This document shows positions 16,743 to 26,006 of a stretch of DNA of 64,000 nt, piece by piece. Both the position numbers and the translations under genes were made by a program. The notes under the pieces were generated by a model. That model saw only the letters and a program-made list of their open reading frames with translations, was not told the DNA's origin and did no database searches. The DNA is taken from assembly GCF_015594725.1 (NCBI RefSeq), contig NZ_JADNRC010000003.1, positions 124,001 through 188,000 of the forward strand. Reading direction: 5' to 3'. The stretch comes from Flavobacterium sp. ALJ2. GTDB taxonomy: Bacteria; Bacteroidota; Bacteroidia; Flavobacteriales; Flavobacteriaceae. How positions within the stretch are numbered: the first letter of the stretch is position 1; each line of letters begins with the position of its first letter.

Positions 16743-19190
16743 TTAATTATTTTGTTCATTGTTAAAAAATTGATCAAGAGAACTTAAATCTAAAATATTT
16801 ACACTTCTAGCTTTACTACCTTCAAAAGGGCCAACAATTCCTGCAGATTCTAATTGATCTATCAATCGACCTGCACGGTTATAACCTAGTTTTAATTTTC
16901 TTTGTAATAATGAAGCCGAACCTTGTTGCGCATTTACAATAATCTCTGCAGCTTCTCTAAATAAAGTATCTCTTTCGGAGATATCCATATCAAGATTAGT
17001 GCCACTTTCTTCCCCAACAACCTCTGGAAGTAAATAAGCTGTTGCATATGCTTTTTGCGAACCTATAAAATCAGTAATTTTTTCTACTTCTGGTGTATCA
17101 ATAAATGCACATTGTACACGGACTACATCATTCCCATTTGAATACAATAAATCTCCACGTCCTATTAATTGGTCTGCTCCTTGCGTATCCAAAATAGTAC
17201 GCGAATCTATTTTTGAGGTAACTCTAAAGGCAATTCTCGCAGGGAAATTTGCTTTTATCAAACCTGTAATTACGTTTACAGATGGTCTTTGAGTTGCAAT
17301 TATTAAATGTATACCAATTGCACGCGCCAACTGAGCTAAACGAGCAATAGGGACTTCTACTTCTTTTCCAGCTGTCATAATTAAATCAGCAAACTCATCC
17401 ACTACTAAAATAATATATGGCAAGAATCGGTGTCCAGCTTCTGGATTTAATTTTCTTCCTTTAAATTTATCATTGTATTCTTTAATATTTCGAACCATTG
17501 CATCTTTTAATAAAGAATAACGGTTGTCCATTTCAACACAAAGTGAATTCAGCGTATTTACAACTTTTGCATTATCAGTAATAATAGCATCATCAAGATC
17601 TGGAAGTTTAGCCAGGTAATGTCTTTCTATTTTATTAAATAATGTTAGCTCCACTTTTTTAGGATCTACCAAGACGAATTTTACTTCGGCTGGATGTTTC
17701 TTGTATAATAATGAAGTTAAAACAGCATTTAACCCTACCGATTTTCCTTGCCCTGTTGCCCCTGCCATCAACAAGTGAGGCATTTTTGCTAAATCAACAA
17801 CAAATGTTTCATTTGAAATTGTTTTCCCCAAAGCAATTGGCAATTCCATTTCGGCTTCTTGAAATTTAGCCGACCCGATAACACTTTTCATCGAAACCAT
17901 CGTTGGATTCTTATTAGGAACCTCAATACCAATTGTTCCTTTACCTGGAATTGGCGCAATAATACGAATTCCTAATGCTGACAATGACAAAGCGATATCA
18001 TCTTCTAAACTTTTAATCTTAGAAATACGAATTCCTGCTTCTGGGACAATCTCATACAGTGTTACCGATGGACCTACTGTAGCTTTAATCTGCGCGATTT
18101 CGATTTTATAATTTCGAAGTGTATCTACAATTTTATTTTTATTCTCTTCTAATTCTTCCTGATTGATTGTAATTCCACCTGTAGAATATTCTTTTAATAA
18201 GTCAATCGTTGGAAACTTATAATTAGACAAATCTAAAGTAGGGTCGAACAATCCAAAATCGGCAACTAATCGTGATGCTAAATTTTCTTCGATTATATCT
18301 TCTTCTGGAGCTTGCTCTATCACAAAAGACTCTGAATGCGAAACTACTTCCTTTGAAGCGGGAGTAATATCCATTTTTATAGGCTTTAAAGCTGGATCCA
18401 AATTAATTTCGGATGAATGGGCAATAGTCGGCTTTAATGCTTCTTTGTTAATTTCAAATTGAGAATCTGGTTTTTTTAAATGAATATCATCTAACTCTTC
18501 ATTTTCTTTAATTGCAAATTCCTCTAAATTATAAGCTCCTTTCTCTGTTTTTACAGATGGTACTGAATTTAAATCAGAGCGAAGTTCTCTTTTAGTATTA
18601 TTGAAAAATGTCTGAATCTTATCCGGAGATATTTTGATTTTAAAAATCAAATAGATTATCAATCCAAAAAGCAAACTCAACAAAGTCCCTGTTTTCCCAA
18701 TATAATCTTGTAAAAACAAGTTTAGCTCATACCCTATTGTACCTCCTAATTCTGGAGCCGATGTAGCAAAAAAACCAAATAATACCGATATAATAATTAT
18801 TACAAATAGGTCCCAAAACCAAATATTCTTGAGCTTTTTCATTGAAAGTTCCAATACCAAAAACATTCCTGTTAAGAAAAGCAAACGAACGAATATAAAT
18901 GAAGCTAAACCAAATCCTTGATAAATCAATAAATCTGCTAGAGAAGCTCCGAATTTTCCAAGCCAATTTTGCACAGGCTCACTTCGATCTCCAAGTGCTG
19001 ATAACGCACTCTGATCTGCTTGTCCATAACTATAAAAGGAAATAAAAGCAACTAATAATGCAACTGAAAATAATACCAAAAGGGATCCCAAAACAATATT
19101 ATGCTGTTTGGTCATTTTCCAAGACGTAATAGCCCCAGATTTTGATTTATTTTTATTGTCTACTGTTTCTTTTTTTGTTGTTTTTGCCAT
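16743..19190 (-). CDS. ftsK: DNA translocase FtsK/SpoIIIE
   Basis: An 815-residue protein. Four or five membrane helices lie within residues 28-185. A low-complexity acidic linker covers about 200-320. The translocase motor has Walker A GATGQGKS (477-484) and Walker B VVDEFADL (596-603). A C-terminal winged-helix gamma domain (SLLQRKLKLGYNRAGRLIDQ) follows. It pumps chromosomal DNA through the division septum and activates XerCD at dif. The linker is short compared with that of E. coli. It lies three bases upstream of lolA in the operon. Confidence 0.96.
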   Translation of the reverse strand: MAKTTKKETVDNKNKSKSGAITSWKMTKQHNIVLGSLLVLFSVALLVAFISFYSYGQADQSALSALGDRSEPVQNWLGKFGASLADLLIYQGFGLASFIFVRLLFLTGMFLVLELSMKKLKNIWFWDLFVIIIISVLFGFFATSAPELGGTIGYELNLFLQDYIGKTGTLLSLLFGLIIYLIFKIKISPDKIQTFFNNTKRELRSDLNSVPSVKTEKGAYNLEEFAIKENEELDDIHLKKPDSQFEINKEALKPTIAHSSEINLDPALKPIKMDITPASKEVVSHSESFVIEQAPEEDIIEENLASRLVADFGLFDPTLDLSNYKFPTIDLLKEYSTGGITINQEELEENKNKIVDTLRNYKIEIAQIKATVGPSVTLYEIVPEAGIRISKIKSLEDDIALSLSALGIRIIAPIPGKGTIGIEVPNKNPTMVSMKSVIGSAKFQEAEMELPIALGKTISNETFVVDLAKMPHLLMAGATGQGKSVGLNAVLTSLLYKKHPAEVKFVLVDPKKVELTLFNKIERHYLAKLPDLDDAIITDNAKVVNTLNSLCVEMDNRYSLLKDAMVRNIKEYNDKFKGRKLNPEAGHRFLPYIILVVDEFADLIMTAGKEVEVPIARLAQLARAIGIHLIIATQRPSVNVITGLIKANFPARIAFRVTSKIDSRTILDTQGADQLIGRGDLLYSNGNDVVRVQCAFIDTPEVEKITDFIGSQKAYATAYLLPEVVGEESGTNLDMDISERDTLFREAAEIIVNAQQGSASLLQRKLKLGYNRAGRLIDQLESAGIVGPFEGSKARSVNILDLSSLDQFFNNEQNN

Positions 19191-19212
19191 TCTTATTTTA
19201 GGTACTAATCGC

Positions 19213-19593
19213 TTATATATTTTTTATATATGGTATATATATGGTTAATCCGATTGCTATTGCGGTCATTGCAGCAAAAAATACTGCGCCCGCAGCAATA
19301 TCTTTGATAAATCCGATTCTTTCATGATAATTGGGATGAATAAAATCGGCTACTTTTTCTACAGCCGTATTTAATCCTTCCACACTTAATACTAATCCTA
19401 TTGCTAAAATTTGAAAAAGCCATTCGGTACTTGTAATACGGAAATAAAAACCTGCAATGGTCATTATAATTCCTAACGAAAATTGTACCATAACGCTATG
19501 CTCGGTACATATTAGTTTTAAAGCACCTTTGTAAGCATAAGTAACGCTTTTTAATCTTCCTTTTAAAAAAGTATTCTCTTTTTGAAACTCCAT
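19213..19593 (-). CDS. dgkA: Diacylglycerol kinase family protein
   Basis: A 126-residue membrane protein with three helices. The DgkA signature segment EGLNTAVEKVADF is present, and the N-terminal FLKGRLKSVTYAYKGA and EHSVMVQ regions also match the family. It would phosphorylate diacylglycerol or undecaprenol in the inner membrane. In Bacteroidota and Gram-positives this small family often acts on undecaprenol. It sits between tpx and ftsK with short gaps. Confidence 0.9.
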   Translation of the reverse strand: MEFQKENTFLKGRLKSVTYAYKGALKLICTEHSVMVQFSLGIIMTIAGFYFRITSTEWLFQILAIGLVLSVEGLNTAVEKVADFIHPNYHERIGFIKDIAAGAVFFAAMTAIAIGLTIYIPYIKNI

Positions 19594-19602
19594 TCCTAGA
19601 AT

Positions 19603-20100
19603 TTATAGTGCAGCAAGTGCAGCTTCGTAATTCGGTTCGTTTGCAATTTCTGCAACTTGCTCAGTATGGGTAACTTTACCGTTTTCATCAACAACAATAA
19701 TTACTCTTGAGTGCAATCCTGCTAATGGTCCGTCAACAATTTCTAATCCATTTGCTTTACCAAAAGCTCCTGTTTGAAAATCTGATAAATTAACTACATT
19801 TTCTAATCCTTCAGCACCACAAAAACGTTTTTGAGCAAAAGGTAAATCTCTAGAAATACATAAAACTGTAGTATTCTCTAGATTACTTGCATTTTCGTTG
19901 AATTTTCTAACTGAAGTTGCGCAAGTTCCTGTATCGATACTTGGAAAAATATTTAAAACTAATTTTTTACCTGCAAAATTACTCAATGAAGCAACCGACA
20001 GGTCGTTCTGTACTAATTTAAAATCTACTAGTTGTGAACCAACTTTTGGTAATTCGCCTGAAGTATGAATTGGATTTCCTCCTAATGTTATTGAAGCCAT
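19603..20100 (-). CDS. tpx: Thiol peroxidase
   Basis: A 165-residue atypical 2-Cys peroxiredoxin of standard length. The peroxidatic Cys is in [12 protein letters not shown] (C60) and the resolving Cys in RFCGAEG (C94), the spacing typical of Tpx. It reduces hydroperoxides with thioredoxin. It is the first gene of the minus-strand operon running through ftsK to the thioesterase. A TACTTTTG box lies 22 bases upstream. Confidence 0.96.
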   Translation of the reverse strand: MASITLGGNPIHTSGELPKVGSQLVDFKLVQNDLSVASLSNFAGKKLVLNIFPSIDTGTCATSVRKFNENASNLENTTVLCISRDLPFAQKRFCGAEGLENVVNLSDFQTGAFGKANGLEIVDGPLAGLHSRVIIVVDENGKVTHTEQVAEIANEPNYEAALAAL

Positions 20101-20122
20101 GATGTTTGTTTTTTATGAGGTT

Positions 20123-20130
20123 CAAAAGTA
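20123..20130 (-). promoter_or_regulatory. -7 box (TACTTTTG) for the tpx operon
   Basis: TACTTTTG on the minus strand, 22 bases before the tpx start codon; the -33 element is not obvious. Confidence 0.45.
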
Positions 20131-20327
20131 ATGATTAAAATTTGAATCTAAAAGAATTTGTTACGGGTTGTGGGAAGAATTAGTCGAGTTTCAAAAGAAC
20201 TAATTATTAGGTGTTTTATTGCCTTAGAACACTTGTTTTTCTGACTTTCCGGCTTTTTTTATTTCGATTATAACCTTTCTTGTCTGATACTTTAATTCTG
20301 CTCAGCTTGAAAACACTGGACATAAAA

Positions 20328-20354
20328 AAAACGCACCCGTAGAGAATGCGTTTT
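20328..20354 (-). terminator. Terminator after the small minus-strand gene
   Basis: Arms aaaacgca and tgcgtttt are bordered by an A-run, giving a T-run on the minus strand, 40 bases after the stop of the 85-residue gene. Confidence 0.75.
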
Positions 20355-20394
20355 TAGATAACCATAGTTTTTCTAACTATTTAAGCTAAATCAA

Positions 20395-20652
20395 CTATTT
20401 GTCGATTGACCCCAAAACACGTTTCATAAACGTATTCAAAGCTTCTTTTTTATCAGTTCCTTGAACTACCATTTTATGTACTTCTAATGCACCGTACATA
20501 TTAGAAATTAATTCACCAATTACATCTAATTCTTCATCTTTTAAAGACGGAATTTCGGTCATTGCTTCCAAAACCTCAATAGTTTCAATGATGTAATCCT
20601 GATCATTTTCTTCTATAAACTGCGTTAATTGTTTTATTACTGGTAATTTCAT
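20395..20652 (-). CDS. Small conserved acidic protein
   Basis: An 85-residue, wholly helical-looking acidic protein (MKLPVIKQLTQFIEENDQDY start). It has no signal peptide and no cysteines. I recall such proteins beside peroxiredoxin/thioredoxin genes in Flavobacteriia, possibly under the label DUF6952, but I am not sure of that name. It lies downstream of thioredoxin and peroxiredoxin on the same strand, so a role linked to redox defence is only a guess from position. Confidence 0.7.
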   Translation of the reverse strand: MKLPVIKQLTQFIEENDQDYIIETIEVLEAMTEIPSLKDEELDVIGELISNMYGALEVHKMVVQGTDKKEALNTFMKRVLGSIDK

Positions 20653-20756
20653 TTTTAGACTTCTTAGATATTTAAATATTTTAGACTTTTAGACTTTCTT
20701 GAATTTTAAAACAGCACTTATGCAATCTAAAATTATAAGCAATTCTAACAATCTAT

Positions 20757-21065
20757 TTAAGCAATTTCGTTTACTAACTCGATTAACACTTCTTGTTTGT
20801 TGGTTTGAGTCTCATTAACCAGTTTACCATTTACAAAAGTGGCAAATGTTGGTAAATTAGTAACATTTGCTAATTTTCTTGATTCTGGTGAATTTTCTGC
20901 ATCAACTAAAACAAAAGTTAATCCTTCTTTTTCTGCCGCTAATTTTTTGAATTTAGGCTTCATTATACGACAATTTCCACACCAAGAAGCCGAATATTGC
21001 ACGACAACTTTCTCATTTTTAGCAACTAAATCTGCTAAAGTATCTTCATTTAATTCGATTAACAT
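20757..21065 (-). CDS. Thioredoxin family protein
   Basis: A 102-residue single thioredoxin fold with active site WCGNC (C29, C32) and the cis-Pro segment NLPTFATFVNG. The CGNC motif differs from the classical CGPC and is common in Bacteroidota thioredoxin-like proteins. It is cytoplasmic, with no signal. It lies 173 bases downstream of the peroxiredoxin on the same strand and may be its reductant. A strong hairpin lies in the gap between them. Confidence 0.92.
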   Translation of the reverse strand: MLIELNEDTLADLVAKNEKVVVQYSASWCGNCRIMKPKFKKLAAEKEGLTFVLVDAENSPESRKLANVTNLPTFATFVNGKLVNETQTNKQEVLIELVNEIA

Positions 21066-21177
21066 ATCTTTTATTTTTTTAATGTTCTGAGGACTGAAAT
21101 ATTTAATATTCTAAGTTTTTAAGAACTTAATTTCCTTATTCTCAATCTCTCTTTTAAGGCAGTAGGCTTTTAAGTGA

Positions 21178-21210
21178 CTAAGGTTTTAAGAACAAATCTT
21201 AGAACCTTAG
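21178..21210. repeat. Strong hairpin between peroxiredoxin and thioredoxin genes
   Basis: Arms ctaaggttttaaga and tcttagaaccttag pair at 13 of 14 positions around a 5-base loop. It lies 28 bases after the peroxiredoxin stop and may act as a processing or partial termination site. Confidence 0.55.
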
Positions 21211-21238
21211 TCTCTTTATATCTTAAAACTTTTTAAAA

Positions 21239-21877
21239 TTAGTTTGCGCTTAAATACTCAGCTGTACTTGTTCTATCTGCGCTCATTGCTTCTTTTCCAG
21301 CTTCCCAGTTTGCAGGACAAACTTCTCCTTTTTCTTGGATATGCGTGTAAGCATCAACCATACGTAAATATTCGTTTACGTTACGACCTAATGGCATATC
21401 GTTTACACTTTCGTGGAAAATTTTTCCTGTTTCATCAATTAGGTAAGTAGCTCTAAAAGTTACATTTGAACCTTCGATAATAACTGAATCTGTTTCTTCG
21501 CTATACTCTGTAGAATCAATATCTAAAATTCCTAAAATGTTAGATAAGTTACGGTTTGTATCAGCCAAGATTGGGTAAGTTACCCCTTCGATTCCACCAT
21601 TGTTTTTTGGAGTGTTTAACCAAGCAAAGTGTACTTCGTTTGTATCACATGAAGCTCCAATTACGATTGTATTTCTTTTTTCAAATTCTGGTAATGCAGC
21701 TTGAAAAGCGTGTAATTCTGTTGGGCATACAAAAGTAAAATCTTTTGGGTACCAAAACAAAAGTACTTTTTTGTTATTGTTTACTGCTTCTTCAAAAACA
21801 TTGATTTTCAAATTGTCTCCCATTTCTGAGATGGCATCAATTGCAATACTTGGGAATTTTTTTCCTACTAAAGACAT
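21239..21877 (-). CDS. 2-Cys peroxiredoxin (AhpC/TSA)
   Basis: A 212-residue peroxiredoxin with peroxidatic Cys in FTFVCPTE (C51) and resolving Cys in GEVCPANW (C187), of typical AhpC/Prx1 length. It detoxifies H2O2 and organic hydroperoxides in the cytoplasm. It heads a likely three-gene unit with the thioredoxin and the 85-residue protein. It has a good promoter: TTG at 21939-21941 and TATTTTTG at 21910-21917 (minus strand). Confidence 0.95.
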   Translation of the reverse strand: MSLVGKKFPSIAIDAISEMGDNLKINVFEEAVNNNKKVLLFWYPKDFTFVCPTELHAFQAALPEFEKRNTIVIGASCDTNEVHFAWLNTPKNNGGIEGVTYPILADTNRNLSNILGILDIDSTEYSEETDSVIIEGSNVTFRATYLIDETGKIFHESVNDMPLGRNVNEYLRMVDAYTHIQEKGEVCPANWEAGKEAMSADRTSTAEYLSAN

Positions 21878-21909
21878 ATCTTTTGTTTTTAAGTTAATTA
21901 TTTATTTGA

Positions 21910-21941
21910 TACAAAAATAGCACATAAACCCATTTAGAAAC
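21910..21941 (-). promoter_or_regulatory. Promoter of the peroxiredoxin gene
   Basis: On the minus strand a TTG and TATTTTTG are separated by 21 bases, giving a leader of about 27 bases. Confidence 0.6.
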
Positions 21942-22012
21942 AATAGAATACGATTATAAATACTTATCTATTAATAAGTTTTACCTATAGAGAAGTAGTT
22001 GGTTTTTATAAA

Positions 22013-23626
22013 TCACTGAAGATCAATACAAACAGGTAGCTTTCCAACACACGTTTTATTTTCAATAATTTGAATTGCTGCATTTTTTTGGAACTCTACA
22101 AAATCCTGATATACTTCAACAAGTCCTAAAGCTTGTTTTGCATTTGGAATAATTGGTAAAACATATGGATTACCAAAAACATAGAGTATACATTTTTTTG
22201 ACTTTAATAACTTGCCTAATAGCACTAAAACCGACTCTTCGATGTCGAAATTATTAAGTGGCTTTGCTTTTGGCACAAACAAAGAAATTATTATTGTATC
22301 GAAGGGTTCTAAATCATTTTCGACTAAAGTGTTTATAGTAGCATCACCTGCTTTAATTGCAAACGCTGGACTTGGTAATTGTATATTTAGCGTTTTGAAG
22401 AAATCATTATCCTCAGTTTTATACAAACTTAATTTTGCAAGTGTATTGTTTTTATATGCCTCAAAAACTGTCTCAGAATTTGAGTTGTCAATTATTTTTG
22501 TGATACTGCTTTGTGCGATTTTATCATTTAATAACGCTGTTCTTTCAAAATCTAAAACTCCTAAACCTTTTTCTGTCTGATTAAGAATTCCTGCTTTTTC
22601 TTTGCATTTCCATATTCTGTTAAAGCTTTCTTCTATCCGTTCTGGTGATGCCTTTTCTAAAATTGCCTGAATGCCTTCTGGTACATTTTCGGCAAAACAC
22701 AACACATCATTTCCTGCATTAAATGCTTCCCACTCTAATTGCCCTTTTACATCATATAATTTAGACACACTATGCATATTTAATGCATCTGAAATAACTA
22801 AACCATTATAACCTAATTGTTCACGCAACAACGTTTCGATTATTGGCTTTGATAGCGTTGCGGAGGTATCTTTCCCTGAATTTAAAGCTGGAACTGCTAA
22901 ATGCCCAATCATAATCGAATCTACATTATTTTCGATTCCTTTTATAAACGGGTATAATTCGTTTTCTAATAATTCTTCTAGAGTTTCTTTTAAAACGGGT
23001 AATCCTAAATGCGAATCAATATTTGTGTTTCCGTGTCCTGGAAAATGTTTTAAACAACCCAAAACTCCAACATCTGACATTCCTCTTAAATATTCTAAAG
23101 CAAAATGTGCTACTTTTTCTTTGTTCTCCCCAAATGAACGGTAACCAATAACTGGATTATCTGGATTATTATTTACATCTGCTAATGGTGCAAGATTATA
23201 ATGAATTCCAACCGATTTTAAATCTAAACCAATTTGCTTACCTACTTCATAAACCAAATGCGATTGACTCTCTGGCAAAGCTCCAAGTGTAATTGCATAA
23301 GGATACTGTGGTGTTTTTTCGACACGCATTGCCAAACCCCATTCTGCATCAATGCTTATTAAAAGTGGCGTGGTTGCGCATTTTTGAAATCGCTCAATAC
23401 GTTCTTTTAACTGTTTATAACTATCATCATTGAAAACAATTTTTTTATTGCCTTCATAATTTGTTGCTGCACTGGCACGACTATGAAAAAAAGTAAGTCC
23501 ACCAATGTTATAGTCACGAATTAAACGTTCTGTTTCCTGAATATTTTCTTCGGTATCATTTATAAATACTGCAGGAAAGAAAAACTGCCCTACTTTTTGT
23601 TGTACTGTTTGTGGTATTTTGTTCAT
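22013..23626 (-). CDS. GH3 beta-N-acetylglucosaminidase, NagZ-like
   Basis: A 537-residue glycoside hydrolase family 3 protein. The NagZ hallmark is KHFPGHG (193-199) with the Asp-His acid/base dyad in IDSH (D204, H206). The nucleophile Asp is in VISDALNM (D280). A second, smaller C-terminal domain (about 345-537) is present, as in two-domain NagZ proteins. It has no signal peptide, so it is cytoplasmic. It would remove GlcNAc from GlcNAc-anhydroMurNAc muropeptides during cell-wall recycling. It is the last gene of an operon that also encodes an AmpG-like importer and a GHL10 glycosidase. Confidence 0.9.
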   Translation of the reverse strand: MNKIPQTVQQKVGQFFFPAVFINDTEENIQETERLIRDYNIGGLTFFHSRASAATNYEGNKKIVFNDDSYKQLKERIERFQKCATTPLLISIDAEWGLAMRVEKTPQYPYAITLGALPESQSHLVYEVGKQIGLDLKSVGIHYNLAPLADVNNNPDNPVIGYRSFGENKEKVAHFALEYLRGMSDVGVLGCLKHFPGHGNTNIDSHLGLPVLKETLEELLENELYPFIKGIENNVDSIMIGHLAVPALNSGKDTSATLSKPIIETLLREQLGYNGLVISDALNMHSVSKLYDVKGQLEWEAFNAGNDVLCFAENVPEGIQAILEKASPERIEESFNRIWKCKEKAGILNQTEKGLGVLDFERTALLNDKIAQSSITKIIDNSNSETVFEAYKNNTLAKLSLYKTEDNDFFKTLNIQLPSPAFAIKAGDATINTLVENDLEPFDTIIISLFVPKAKPLNNFDIEESVLVLLGKLLKSKKCILYVFGNPYVLPIIPNAKQALGLVEVYQDFVEFQKNAAIQIIENKTCVGKLPVCIDLQ

Positions 23627-23629
23627 TGG

Positions 23630-24079
23630 TTATAAAGTTTTTTTCATGCATACACTAGTATCCATAACATCATAAGGTGGATAATTTGGAATTATAGTAT
23701 AGTCTTGTTTTTGATATAAAGCAATTGCTTCAGGCTGGTTTATACCTGTTTCTAGTATAGTATATTTATAATTTACTTCGACTGCCCATTTTTCTAACTC
23801 CTTTAAAACGGCAGATGCAATTCCTCTTTTGCGATAATCAGGATGCACAAACATACGCTTGATTTCGGCAGTATCATTTTCTTTTTCTCTAAAAGCTCCA
23901 CAACCAATAGCTATTTCATCTTCATAAAATACGATCGCATGTTTTATTGTATCTATATGGTTAAACTGATTGTAAAAATCGTGATCATCTCCATCTCTAA
24001 TTTTTAAATCCTGATTTAATAAAACAACCAAATTTATAAAGTCAACATCTTCTGAATTTGTTCTTTTTAATGTAATCAT
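23630..24079 (-). CDS. GNAT family N-acetyltransferase
   Basis: A 149-residue acetyltransferase with the acetyl-CoA motif MFVHPDYRKRGIASAVLKEL (residues about 95-115) and a C-terminal NQPEAIALYQKQDY segment. Substrate unknown. It is separated by three bases from the NagZ-like gene, so an amino sugar or peptide from recycled cell wall is conceivable, but nothing in the sequence proves it. Confidence 0.88.
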   Translation of the reverse strand: MITLKRTNSEDVDFINLVVLLNQDLKIRDGDDHDFYNQFNHIDTIKHAIVFYEDEIAIGCGAFREKENDTAEIKRMFVHPDYRKRGIASAVLKELEKWAVEVNYKYTILETGINQPEAIALYQKQDYTIIPNYPPYDVMDTSVCMKKTL

Positions 24080-24106
24080 GATAACAAATACTTTAAAAAA
24101 TTATTT

Positions 24107-24448
24107 TCACTTGAGCTTGCTCTTCTTTTGTTTGGCTAACTGGCTTTTAGTATGTAAAGCTTTTTCTAGTCGGTTTTTAAATCGAAATAACTTTGGCATA
24201 CCTTCAATTCTATCTTCCTGTGTAATTACTTCGTAAATTAGAATTGCTTTTTCTAATATTCGAATTTCATTCTCGACATCATTTTGATTTTTATAAATAG
24301 TAGCCAATCTATCGTAAGAATGATTTCCTTTAAAACCTTCATTACTATTTTCTTCGTATAACGCAATTGCTTTCTCAATCTCTCCTGCTTTTTCAAGTTC
24401 AATTGCTTTCAGATTTCGCTCAACCTGTATGTTTTCATTGATTTCCAT
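24107..24448 (-). CDS. Small TPR-like protein
   Basis: A 113-residue helical protein with repeat-like pairs of helices (LEKAGEIEKAIALYEENSN and NDVENEIRILEKAILIYEV). These match tetratricopeptide spacing. The C-terminus is strongly basic (KSQLAKQKKSKLK). No enzyme motif. It lies inside the peptidoglycan-recycling operon, 22 bases downstream of the importer gene. Confidence 0.72.
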   Translation of the reverse strand: MEINENIQVERNLKAIELEKAGEIEKAIALYEENSNEGFKGNHSYDRLATIYKNQNDVENEIRILEKAILIYEVITQEDRIEGMPKLFRFKNRLEKALHTKSQLAKQKKSKLK

Positions 24449-24470
24449 AGGCGTTATATTCTAATTAAAT

Positions 24471-26006
24471 CTATTCTATCTTCTTACCAAAATCTTTTGG
24501 AAAAATTAAAAATCGGGAAAGAATTACTCCTGGTATTGTGGCCAAAAACACCCAAATAAAGAAATTTCCATATCCCAAGTATTCCTGAATATAACCACTT
24601 ACCATTCCTGGCAGCATCATTCCCAAAGCCATAAATCCTGTTGCAATAGCATAATGTGACGTTTTTGATTCTCCCTCTGCAACATAAATTAAGTACATCA
24701 TAAAGGCTGCAAATCCAAAACCATAACCAAACTGCTCTACGATTACTACAGCATATATATAATAAACTGATGAAGGGTGAAAATAGGATAGTAAAATAAA
24801 TCCAATAATTGGTAAGTGCATTGTCAAAATCATCGGAAGCATCCATTTAGTAAGACCGTCTCTTGATATCGCAATTCCGCCTAATACACCTCCTAGCATC
24901 AAAGCAATCAATCCAAAAGTTCCATAAATCAAACCAATATCTTCCGTATCTAATCCCATCCCTCCTTTTAGAACAACTTTTTGAGTTCCTTTGTTTGAAA
25001 CCAACTGATCTACAAATTTAATTCTAGCTTTGTTTAGATTCTTATATTCTTTTGGATCTTTATTTTCAACTTCTAGCAAAGGTTTTTTAGCATTTGCCAT
25101 TTCTGCCGATATTGGCAATTTAGAATAAAGCAATTGCAGTTCTGAATCTGAAAGCTTCTCTCCGTTGGTAACTTTTGAATTATAAATTCCTAAAGCTTTT
25201 ACCTGACTTTCATCTGAACCTGTTTCAACTAATTCATATTTAATCGGATCTACTAAAAACGGGGTTAGCATTTTCATTAATTGTGATTCTCCTAATCGAA
25301 ATAACAAAATAAAAGCAAGGACTAAAACAATTTGTTTCTTTCTAAAGAAACTTGCAAAAACTGAAGTAAAGCTTTGGTCTGCGATCTCTTTGGTAGTGCC
25401 TGCAGTAGTATTTTCTGTTTTTGGTGTAGAAAAATAATTATAAGTTGTAATTAGAGCCATTAGCAAACCAACAAAAATCATAGTATATGACCATGCTTTG
25501 CGGTTATCACCATATTTATGCTCTAGATAACCAGCTAAAAGGACTATTAATCCATTTCCTGCAAGCATTGAAATTCTATAAAATGTACTTCTAATTCCCA
25601 AGAAAAAAGATTGTTGCTCTTTTGGTAAAACCAATAAATAAAATCCATCACTAGCGATATCATTAGAAGCCGAAGCAAATGCTGCAACCCAAAATATAGC
25701 TAACGTTAATATGAAAAAATTATTCAGCGGAATAGTCAGTCCAACTAGTAAAAAAGCAATTGAAATAACGAATTGCATCGCTAAAAACCATTTTCTTTTC
25801 GTACCATGCAAATCTATAAAAGGACTCCACAAAGGTTTGATAACCCACGGTAGATATAATAAACTAGTATAGAGACCAATATCTTCATTGGTAATTCCTA
25901 GATTTTTGTACATTAGTACTGAGACCGAGATAATTACGATATAAGGAAACCCTGATGCAAAGTTTAATAATGGAATCCAAAACCAAGGTTTATTTTCTGT
26001 TTTCAT
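24471..26006 (-). CDS. MFS transporter, AmpG-like
   Basis: A 511-residue permease with 12 predicted helices. The early segments KPWFWIPLLNFASGFPYIV and LYLPWVIKPLWSPFID resemble the AmpG group, which carries muropeptides inward. A hydrophilic insertion of about 100 residues (about 245-345) lies before the second half. Its start overlaps the upstream GHL10 gene by 17 bases, implying translational coupling. Neighbouring DigH-like and NagZ-like genes support a muropeptide or glycan-fragment substrate. Confidence 0.85.
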   Translation of the reverse strand: MKTENKPWFWIPLLNFASGFPYIVIISVSVLMYKNLGITNEDIGLYTSLLYLPWVIKPLWSPFIDLHGTKRKWFLAMQFVISIAFLLVGLTIPLNNFFILTLAIFWVAAFASASNDIASDGFYLLVLPKEQQSFFLGIRSTFYRISMLAGNGLIVLLAGYLEHKYGDNRKAWSYTMIFVGLLMALITTYNYFSTPKTENTTAGTTKEIADQSFTSVFASFFRKKQIVLVLAFILLFRLGESQLMKMLTPFLVDPIKYELVETGSDESQVKALGIYNSKVTNGEKLSDSELQLLYSKLPISAEMANAKKPLLEVENKDPKEYKNLNKARIKFVDQLVSNKGTQKVVLKGGMGLDTEDIGLIYGTFGLIALMLGGVLGGIAISRDGLTKWMLPMILTMHLPIIGFILLSYFHPSSVYYIYAVVIVEQFGYGFGFAAFMMYLIYVAEGESKTSHYAIATGFMALGMMLPGMVSGYIQEYLGYGNFFIWVFLATIPGVILSRFLIFPKDFGKKIE

